DNA of 7,419 nt from Candidatus Coatesiibacteriota bacterium (GTDB lineage: Bacteria; B130-G9). The notes under the pieces are model-generated. The model saw only the letters and a program-made list of their open reading frames with translations. It made no database searches and was not told the origin of the DNA. Positions 1-4,352 of the stretch are shown piece by piece (the stretch's first letter is position 1; every line of letters begins with the position of its first letter). The stretch lies in contig JAFGIT010000010.1 in NCBI GenBank assembly GCA_016929465.1, forward strand, positions 1 through 7,419, written 5' to 3'. The position numbers were made by a program, and so were the translations under genes.

Positions 1-87
1 ATTGCCATCATCATCCTCGCACCACGCCCGCATCTCCCAATGCTGGGCGCGGTTCATCGCTTTCTCACGCAAAGCGGTTGTCCTCAT
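1..87 (-). CDS. Possible N-terminal fragment of a hypothetical protein, cut by window edge
   Basis: An open minus-strand frame starts at an ATG at 87-85 and runs 29 codons off the left edge of the window without a stop. A second in-frame ATG lies at 57-55. The second start would give a peptide beginning MNRAQHWEMRAWCEDDDG. No family is recognised. The ribosome binding site is weak for both starts. The frame lies downstream of rluD on the same strand, after the repeat-rich gap, and a TATAAT-like GATAAT box is about 55 bases upstream. With so little sequence this could be a chance open frame. The tryptophan-rich, acidic composition does not look like translated repeat, which is the only reason to list it. 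Confidence 0.3.
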   Translation of the reverse strand, partial: MRTTALREKAMNRAQHWEMRAWCEDDDGN

Positions 88-141
88 TATTAGCGGACCT
101 GGTTCATTTGCCTCTGATTCAATACAAAGTTGATGGTTTCT

Positions 142-147
142 ATTATC
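142..147 (-). promoter_or_regulatory. Weak -10-like box (GATAAT) upstream of the left-edge frame
   Basis: On the minus strand the hexamer GATAAT matches TATAAT at five of six positions and sits about 55 bases before the ATG at 87. The nearest -35-like hexamer, TTGCAT, is 19 bases upstream, wider than the preferred 17. It is the only promoter-like sequence seen for the possible left-edge gene, and it could be a chance match. Confidence 0.2.
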
Positions 148-196
148 TTACCATGGAGGGGTGACGATGCAAGGGGGATGTCGGGTTTGCCTCGTG

Positions 197-237
197 CCCC
201 CTTCCCGCCAATCGCAACGCGATTGGCGGGAAGGGGG
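197..237. repeat. Perfect 19-bp inverted repeat with AAC loop
   Basis: The left arm CCCCCTTCCCGCCAATCGC (197-215) is an exact reverse complement of the right arm at 219-237, separated by only AAC. Either strand would form a long, GC-rich stem-loop. No T-run follows on either strand, so it is not a standard intrinsic terminator. The right arm is also the first 19 bases of the G-rich module copy 1. The left arm is therefore an inverted copy of the start of that module, and the second module copy does not have it. Confidence 0.9.
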
Positions 238-324
238 AGGGAGGAGGAGGCGGCGGCGTTCCGGATCCGTAGGCTTACGCACAACGGCTACGCACATGAT
301 GCCCCTTCAGGGCATTGAAGGAGC
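219..324. repeat. G-rich intergenic module, copy 1
   Basis: The module starts with GCGATTGGCGGGA, continues as a purine-rich stretch of GGGAGG and GGAGGA units, then GGCGGCG and a GGATCCGT element. It then has ACGCAC repeated around ACGGCT, and ends with a short hairpin (ATGCCC, loop CTTCA, GGGCAT) at 299-315 followed by TGAAGGAG. The same order of elements occurs at 519-633 with many substitutions and a longer middle, so the two are diverged copies rather than a recent duplication. It encodes nothing recognisable. Confidence 0.7.
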
Positions 325-366
325 GAAGCAGATCCATGGAGATGTGTCATCTTGGCTCTACACAGC

Positions 367-418
367 CCTTCGTGATCCTTGGTGTTCTTCGTGGACGAAA
401 TTCTGATCAATCCGCAAT
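367..418. repeat. CTTCGTG tract plus CTGATYAATCCGCAAT element, copy 1
   Basis: Imperfect 9-10-bp units (CCTTCGTGAT, CCTTGGTGTT, CTTCGTGGA) are followed by CGAA and the element CTGATCAATCCGCAAT. The same arrangement recurs at 807-859 with one substitution in that last element. A third tract of this kind, without the CTGAT element, follows the first 64-bp unit at 478-506. Confidence 0.7.
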
Positions 419-421
419 CAG

Positions 422-485
422 CGCGGTGCCGGGTCACCGCAAACCAAAGCGGTGAGAGCTCCCCGCACTCCATATTGCCTTCGTG
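422..485. repeat. 64-bp direct repeat, copy 1
   Basis: Aligned with 751-814 at a constant offset of 329 bases, this unit differs at only two positions (431 and 476). It contains GCGGTG (423-428), TCACCGC (434-440) and GCGGTGA (449-455). The central TCACCGC can pair with either neighbour, giving two mutually exclusive hairpins. It ends in CTCCATAT and runs into a CTTCGTG tract. Confidence 0.85.
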
Positions 486-506
486 TTCATTCGTGCCAAT
501 TCGTGG
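478..506. repeat. CTTCGTG-type short tandem tract, middle copy
   Basis: Three imperfect units containing TTCGTG follow one another with a period of 9 to 10 bases (CTTCGTGTT, CATTCGTGCC, AATTCGTGG). It directly continues the first 64-bp unit and leads into the second G-rich module. Confidence 0.65.
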
Positions 507-518
507 CTGAATTTCTGC

Positions 519-633
519 GCGATCGGCGGGAGGGGGAGAGGGAGGAGGAGGTGGCGGTCTTGGGTCCGTTGGGTTTGGCCTTTCGGCCGGCACCCACGGC
601 TACCCACGGTGTGCCCCGTCGGGGCATTGGCGG
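519..633. repeat. G-rich intergenic module, copy 2
   Basis: This is a diverged copy of 219-324. It begins GCGATCGGCGGGA, followed by GGGGGAG and GGAGGA units and a GGTCCGTTGGGT element. CCGTTGGGT (566-574) can pair with ACCCACGG (592-599) around an inner GGCC-TTTC-GGCC hairpin. ACCCACGG then repeats at 602-609, and a terminal hairpin TGCCCC-GTC-GGGGCA lies at 612-626. The terminal hairpin sequence differs from copy 1, but the hairpin is kept, which suggests that the structure matters. Confidence 0.7.
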
Positions 634-705
634 AGAGTTCGGAGTTGGAGGTTCAAGGTTCCAAGTTGGATGGCGATAGCTGATCAAGCCAATTCACAGC
701 CCCTC

Positions 706-732
706 ATCTGCGTAATCTGTGTAATCTGCGGA
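706..732. repeat. Three 9-bp tandem units (ATCTGCGTA type)
   Basis: ATCTGCGTA, ATCTGTGTA and ATCTGCGGA follow one another exactly in register, with one or two differences per unit. The tract lies between the linker after the second G-rich module and the second 64-bp unit. It has the same 9-base period as the CTTCGTG tracts but a different sequence. Confidence 0.8.
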
Positions 733-750
733 CAGATTCAGATTAGATTT

Positions 751-814
751 CGCGGTGCCAGGTCACCGCAAACCAAAGCGGTGAGAGCTCCCCGCACTCC
801 ATATCGCCTTCGTG
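751..814. repeat. 64-bp direct repeat, copy 2
   Basis: This copy matches 422-485 at 62 of 64 positions. It keeps the GCGGTG (752-757), TCACCGC (763-769) and GCGGTGA (778-784) triplet that gives alternative hairpins. The flanks differ from copy 1 on the left side (GATTCAGATTAGATTT), which sets the left boundary at about 751. Confidence 0.85.
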
Positions 815-859
815 ATCCTTCGTGGCCCTTGGTGGACGAACCTCTGATTAATCCGCAAT
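807..859. repeat. CTTCGTG tract plus CTGATYAATCCGCAAT element, copy 2
   Basis: Units CCTTCGTGAT, CCTTCGTGG and CCCTTGGTGG are followed by ACGAA and CTGATTAATCCGCAAT. The last base of this element is directly next to the rluD stop codon (860-862 on the minus strand), so the repeat mosaic begins exactly where the gene ends. Confidence 0.7.
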
Positions 860-1819
860 TTAGGGGGTGTTGGGTCCTCGAAGTGTCGCAAGCGAGTTCA
901 GCATATCTTTCGGCAAGGGTGCTTCAAAATCGACCTGTTCACCGGAAGTGGGATGCGCGAAGGAGAGCTTGTAGGCGTGGAGCGCCTGCCTTGTCATGCC
1001 GAACTTGGGGCGTTTTTCCATTGCGCGGCCGCCGTATTGCTTGTCGGCGACTATCGGATGGCCCATTGCGGAGAGGTGGACCCGGACCTGGTGCGTTCGG
1101 CCGGTCCTTGGGCTGATACAGACGAAGGCCGCGCCCTCGAACCTCTCGAGCACCTCTACCAGGCTGAAGGCCTCACGTCCGCGGCCGGTCTTCGCGGTCA
1201 TCAGCTGCCGGTTGTGCGGATTGCGCTCTATCGGCAGGGCGACCTCGTATCGGTCCTGGTCCATGTTGCCGTGGACGAGTGCAAGGTATTGTTTTTTTAT
1301 CTCGCGGTGCTCGAACATCCGCATCAGCGCGATATGAGCCTCGTTCGTCTTGGCGACCAGCATCAGGCCAGATGTGTCCTTGTCGAGCCTGTGGACGATT
1401 CCCTGTCGCATCTCACCACCGACATTCGACAGGTTGTCGAAGCGGTGCAGCAGCCCGTTCACCAGCGTCCCGGACAACATCGTCTCGGTGCAGTGCACGA
1501 CGAGGCCCGGCGGCTTGTCTATGACCGCCATCGATTCGTCCTCGTGGACAACGGTGAATTCAACCGGCTCGGGCTTAACGGAGTGAGTCTCCGGAGGGGG
1601 CAACTCGATATTGACCCGGTCACCCATCTCGACCTGATAGCTAGGCTTACTCGGGCGGCCGTTGACGGTTATCAGGCCGTCCTTTATGAGTTTACCTATC
1701 CGGGTGCGAGATATGCCCTGCACCCTCTCGGCGAGAAAAGCGTCGAGGCGCCGACCTTCTTCGTCCGAGATGATGACCTGGTTCAGGTCGGAGTCTTCCT
1801 CGATGTAGTCGAGATGCAT
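860..1819 (-). CDS. rluD: RluD-family 23S rRNA pseudouridine synthase
   Basis: The 319-residue protein belongs to the RluA/RluD family, which converts specific uridines in RNA to pseudouridine in the cytoplasm. RluD itself modifies helix 69 of 23S rRNA. An S4 RNA-binding domain lies at about residues 22-70 (RLDAFLAERV, ISRTRIGKLIKDG, VNGRPSKPSY). The catalytic domain follows, with the HRLDKDTSG motif at 143-151, so D146 is the expected nucleophile. GRTHQVRVHL is at 240-249 and RQALHA at 277-282. The length is normal for RluD (about 320). The start ATG directly follows the lgt stop codon with no clear ribosome binding site, which suggests translational coupling. The exact target uridines cannot be read from sequence, and an RluA- or RluC-like specificity remains possible. 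Downstream there is no terminator, only the repeat mosaic. Confidence 0.95.
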   Translation of the reverse strand: MHLDYIEEDSDLNQVIISDEEGRRLDAFLAERVQGISRTRIGKLIKDGLITVNGRPSKPSYQVEMGDRVNIELPPPETHSVKPEPVEFTVVHEDESMAVIDKPPGLVVHCTETMLSGTLVNGLLHRFDNLSNVGGEMRQGIVHRLDKDTSGLMLVAKTNEAHIALMRMFEHREIKKQYLALVHGNMDQDRYEVALPIERNPHNRQLMTAKTGRGREAFSLVEVLERFEGAAFVCISPRTGRTHQVRVHLSAMGHPIVADKQYGGRAMEKRPKFGMTRQALHAYKLSFAHPTSGEQVDFEAPLPKDMLNSLATLRGPNTP

Positions 1820-2611
1820 CTAAACTGGTTCTGTTGTTCGTCGTCGCAAGAGGAAATAGCTGATGCCGGCGATTATGAAGGCAATCAGCCCGATAAACTG
1901 GGAGGTCGATAGCTCATAGGAGAGAATCGACAGTGAACCCCTCGGGTCGCCCCTGAAGAACTCGGTCAGGAACCTCCCGAGGGAGTAGAGCATCACATAG
2001 GACAAAAAAATCTGCCCATCGAATTTCTTCTTCCGATAGATGAGCGTCAAGATGATGAAATTGATGAGATTGGCCGCTGAATTGTATAGCTGCGTCGGAT
2101 GCACGGGGATGTTCAGCGGCGTGCCGAATATCCTGTGCGAGTACTCATTAGTGAATACTACGCTGAGGGCTGAATCTGTCGGGTGCCCGTAGCAGCAGCC
2201 GGCCATGAAGCACCCGCCCAGGCGCCCAATCGCAACGCCCAAAGCCATCGATGGCGCTACAATGTCCGCGCTCTTCAGGAACTTCATCCTGCGACGCTCC
2301 GCATATAGATAGGCCACGATCGCGCCCATCAGGGGTCCACCCCACCAGACTCCGCCGAGGCGCCATACAGAGAAGAGCTCCCCCGGATTCTCGATGAAGT
2401 ATCGGATATCGACAACTATCAGCAGTATCTTGGCGCCAAGTATCCCAGCGAGAATGACCCAGACGCAGAGGTTGAATATGTGCTCCGGGTTCACGCCCTC
2501 GCGCTTCGCGCGATAATAGGCAAGAGTAATGCCCACGGCAAAGGCGATGCTGAGCGCAAGGCCATAAGTGCCGACTTCGAAGGTGCCTATCTTGAATAGT
2601 ATCGGATGCAT
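1820..2611 (-). CDS. lgt: Phosphatidylglycerol-prolipoprotein diacylglyceryl transferase (Lgt)
   Basis: Lgt is the inner-membrane enzyme that moves a diacylglyceryl group from phosphatidylglycerol to the lipobox cysteine of prelipoproteins, the first step of lipoprotein maturation. The 263-residue protein is strongly hydrophobic with about seven membrane segments, as in the family. Family motifs are YGLALSIAFAVG (16-27), WWGGPLMGA (89-97), the signature GRLGGCFMAGCCYG (129-142), HPTQLY (171-176) and GRFLTEFFRGDPRG (212-225). The N-terminus MHPILFKIG fits family starts. A modest AGAG precedes the ATG. The gene is 90 bases downstream of the lipoprotein gene and ends TAG immediately before the rluD ATG. 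The lipoprotein upstream is a natural substrate. GRLG-x-CF-x-AGCCYG is a common variant of the E. coli signature. Identification is firm. Confidence 0.96.
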   Translation of the reverse strand: MHPILFKIGTFEVGTYGLALSIAFAVGITLAYYRAKREGVNPEHIFNLCVWVILAGILGAKILLIVVDIRYFIENPGELFSVWRLGGVWWGGPLMGAIVAYLYAERRRMKFLKSADIVAPSMALGVAIGRLGGCFMAGCCYGHPTDSALSVVFTNEYSHRIFGTPLNIPVHPTQLYNSAANLINFIILTLIYRKKKFDGQIFLSYVMLYSLGRFLTEFFRGDPRGSLSILSYELSTSQFIGLIAFIIAGISYFLLRRRTTEPV

Positions 2612-2636
2612 AATATCTCTAAATTTTTAGTCGATC

Positions 2637-2650
2637 CTAATGATCATTAG
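2637..2650. promoter_or_regulatory. Perfect 14-bp palindrome upstream of lgt
   Basis: CTAATGATCATTAG is its own reverse complement and lies 26 bases before the lgt ATG, in an AT-rich 90-base spacer that contrasts with the GC-rich genes. A dimeric regulator could bind here, or it could be a processing or pausing hairpin between the lipoprotein gene and lgt. A TATATT hexamer (minus strand, around 2673-2678) lies upstream and might be a -10 box, but no good -35 accompanies it. No known operator is recognised. Confidence 0.35.
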
Positions 2651-2701
2651 CAAATATGCAAGAAATCTCTCTAATATACGAATTTGGGTGAACCGGTGCG
2701 A

Positions 2702-3889
2702 CTAACGCGCTTTTGCCGAGACCGTATTCGAAGGACCACTTTCGTTTCTGGCGGTCGAGTTGTCAACAGCTGTCACATAATATGAATACTCGGTGTCAGG
2801 CCTCACGGTCTCGTCTCTGTAGGTGGCCCTCAAAATCGGCTGTGGCGTCAGGAGCATGAAGAGGTCTTCCCCTGCCTTTTTCCTGTATATTAGGTAGCCG
2901 AGGTGATCGGGCGCTTCTTCCGCCATCCAGAATAGGTTTATAAAGCCCTGACCCGCCACGCAGTCGAGCTGATAAGGCGCGGACGGCGGGACATTGTCTT
3001 TCGGCATGGCAATGACCGTCGCTGAGGTCGCGCTCTCTGCGAATAGCTCGCCGTGGGCCGCGACTGTGGTTACGACGTAGCGATACTCGGTGTCATTGAC
3101 AACATCCTGGTCGAGATAATTGCAGTCGGGCAGCAGCTTCTCATTCAGCGGCCCTATCAGCCGCCAGCCAGCATCCGGCACTCGATAGACGCTGTAGTAG
3201 GGAAGGTCCTTCAGCATATCGCCATTCGTGAGCTCGGTCTGGGGCTCCCATGTGAGCTTGACGAATGCGTCTCCGCATTCCGCGGTGATGTCCTCCGGAG
3301 GCTTCGGGCCGAGAAGAGGCATCGCCCGAGCGATGTTCGACGGTGGGCTCTTCCTGAAGTTACCGCCTTTCGTGAACACGAAATACTCGAATACATGCCC
3401 ATACCAATCCTGCGGTGCCTCGATCCCCTCGCTGTTGTCGATGATTCGCGCCCTCCGTCCTAAGAGATGAACGCCTTGTATAAGCTCGCTCTCCTTGATG
3501 GAGAATATCCGCTCCGGTTCATTCCCGGTCTTGCCGAGTAGTCTGTCGAAGAACGATCTGCTGGAAGATTCCAGGCCGGATGGCTGGAGCCGTCTATAGA
3601 CATCGATACGCTTCAAATCGCGGAATGGCGAGCCGTCTATATTTTCGCTCGGGATCGTGAAGTACAGAGTCACTGCCCCGCCACGCCCGGTCGCTTTCAG
3701 GTCCATTATGGGGAGCGGATCCCGAGTTTTCGGGACCAGCGGCTGCCCCTTCTTCCCGCAGCCGGTGAGTAGAAGAATGGCGATCAATAGCGCTACTAAA
3801 GCGGGGAGACCAAAGAAACACCCCCAAGGCAGGCTATGCAATCTGAGCTTCCCATCACGGCCAGGAGCGGATGGTATTGTATCTGGCAT
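2702..3889 (-). CDS. Lipoprotein with LPAM_2-type CGKKG start and fibronectin type III-like repeats
   Basis: This is a 395-residue prelipoprotein of unknown function. A basic stretch (GRDGKLRLH) precedes a long hydrophobic segment ending in the lipobox LLTGC, with the lipidated cysteine at residue 44. The mature protein starts CGKKGQPLVPK, like the LPAM_2 motif (CGxKGPL) of YifL/LptM lipoproteins. Three beta-rich units follow: a longer, irregular one at about 60-190 and two fibronectin type III-like units at about 197-297 and 301-395. The last two repeat a W at strand C, a Y-x-VYR or YLIYR strand, and DTEYRYVVTTV or DTEYSYYVTAV near the end. The ATG at 3889-3887 was chosen because GGA lies 8-10 bases before it. 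A TTG eight codons upstream (3913) is a possible longer start. A TTG at residue 17 would give a shorter leader but lose its basic residues. It is probably a periplasm-facing binding or scaffold protein. The ligand is unknown. Confidence 0.85.
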   Translation of the reverse strand: MPDTIPSAPGRDGKLRLHSLPWGCFFGLPALVALLIAILLLTGCGKKGQPLVPKTRDPLPIMDLKATGRGGAVTLYFTIPSENIDGSPFRDLKRIDVYRRLQPSGLESSSRSFFDRLLGKTGNEPERIFSIKESELIQGVHLLGRRARIIDNSEGIEAPQDWYGHVFEYFVFTKGGNFRKSPPSNIARAMPLLGPKPPEDITAECGDAFVKLTWEPQTELTNGDMLKDLPYYSVYRVPDAGWRLIGPLNEKLLPDCNYLDQDVVNDTEYRYVVTTVAAHGELFAESATSATVIAMPKDNVPPSAPYQLDCVAGQGFINLFWMAEEAPDHLGYLIYRKKAGEDLFMLLTPQPILRATYRDETVRPDTEYSYYVTAVDNSTARNESGPSNTVSAKAR

Positions 3890-4024
3890 TTTTCGATCCA
3901 ACAGTAAGGTCAAATAAGCTGATTATGACCTTCCGAAATTTACTGCCTGTGCCACGGAATTCAATACAATAATGTCTTGATAGATTGATGGGATAGCGGC
4001 TGGCGGGTCTTGGAGGAAGAGCTT

Positions 4025-4234
4025 TTAGCCGCTCTCTCCGAAGACCTTCTCAATGGGAACGCTTTTGAGTCTGCCAGAGCGATATGCCCTTAATCTCTTC
4101 TCAGCTTCTTCGGCCCAAATTGCATCGAGGGATTTGTCTGGCTCATCGAGGCTATTTATCAACGCCTCGACCATCATGAATCTTTCGTCGGGCTTCAACT
4201 TCAGAGCCTCCGCGAGGATCTCTTTACTACCCAT
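4025..4234 (-). CDS. Putative addiction-module antitoxin (TIGR02574/PF09720-like), orphan
   Basis: The 69-residue, charged, mostly helical protein matches the putative addiction-module component family in length and layout: EILAEALKLKPDERFMMVEALINSL near the start, then an aspartate-rich turn, W-AEEAEKRL, RAYRSGRLKSVP and EKVF at the end. Family members usually precede a RelE/ParE-like toxin gene. Here the next 135 bases on the same strand contain no recognisable toxin and the following gene is a lipoprotein. It may be an orphan antitoxin, the remains of a module, or a regulator with another partner. It has its own promoter and AGGAGG ribosome binding site, so it is likely expressed independently of hslVU. 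Identification rests on pattern resemblance, not a search. Confidence 0.75.
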   Translation of the reverse strand: MGSKEILAEALKLKPDERFMMVEALINSLDEPDKSLDAIWAEEAEKRLRAYRSGRLKSVPIEKVFGESG

Positions 4235-4242
4235 GAAATCAA

Positions 4243-4248
4243 CCTCCT
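4243..4248 (-). promoter_or_regulatory. Strong ribosome binding site (AGGAGG) of the antitoxin-like gene
   Basis: On the minus strand AGGAGG lies 8 bases before the ATG at 4234, the best match to the anti-Shine-Dalgarno sequence in the window. It fixes the start of the 69-residue gene and supports it being truly translated. Confidence 0.75.
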
Positions 4249-4263
4249 ACCGCGACATCTCAT

Positions 4264-4269
4264 ATTATA
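4264..4269 (-). promoter_or_regulatory. -10 box (TATAAT) of the antitoxin-like gene
   Basis: A perfect TATAAT on the minus strand lies 29 bases before the ATG, predicting transcription start near 4257 and a leader of about 20-25 bases that contains the AGGAGG. No good TTGACA is seen 16-18 bases upstream, so the promoter may be weak, activator-dependent or self-regulated, as is common for antitoxins. The 118-base spacer after hslU holds nothing else recognisable. Confidence 0.5.
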
Positions 4270-4352
4270 CCTGAAAGACGAGCGGTTCGCGTTTGCCAGT
4301 GCGATGTTCGTATAGTCTTCCGCATGTCTTAATTTTCAGAGGGCTAAGAGTA

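Larger units (their letters stand above)
88..859. other. Gene-free repeat mosaic downstream of rluD
   Basis: About 770 bases lie between the end of rluD and the possible gene at the left edge. Open frames here are short, overlap each other on both strands, and translate to proline-, arginine- or serine-rich low-complexity peptides typical of translated repeats, so none is called. The region holds two copies of a G-rich module (219-324 and 519-633), two copies of a 64-bp unit (422-485 and 751-814), three CTTCGTG-type tracts (367-399, 478-506, 807-840), one ATCTGYGTA-type tract (706-732) and one perfect 19-bp stem-loop (197-237). A linker at 634-666 has imperfect GTTGGA/GTTCAAGG-like repetition. 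No transposase, tRNA or CRISPR pattern is present. Confidence 0.8.

Noticed and set aside
1-87. Retron or repeat-associated transposase start at the left edge
   Set aside because: The presence of repeats made this tempting, but the 29 visible residues show no motif of either family.
90-284. 64-codon minus-strand open frame
   Set aside because: It translates the hairpin and G-rich module in reverse, giving proline-, serine- and glycine-rich low-complexity sequence, and has no family resemblance or ribosome binding site.
288-593. 101-codon minus-strand open frame with proline-rich start
   Set aside because: It spans both the 64-bp unit and a G-rich module. The proline run is the reverse of GGAGGAGG repeats.
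88-859. CRISPR array
   Set aside because: Repeats are of several kinds with irregular spacing and no constant repeat-spacer pattern, and there is no cas gene.
670-1116. 148-codon plus-strand open frame
   Set aside because: It begins in repeats (LICVICVICG is the 9-base tract translated) and ends antisense to rluD.
953-1912. 319-codon plus-strand open frame opposite rluD
   Set aside because: It lies antisense across rluD and into lgt. The long open frame follows from the codon bias of the real gene. RluD motifs on the other strand are decisive.
3930-3960. Sigma-54-like TGGCAC upstream of the lipoprotein gene
   Set aside because: The GC element expected at the -12 position with correct spacing is missing.
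3890-4024. Possible remnant of a RelE/ParE toxin after the antitoxin-like gene
   Set aside because: One frame is open across most of the spacer, but its peptide shows no recognisable toxin motif and it has no start with a ribosome binding site.
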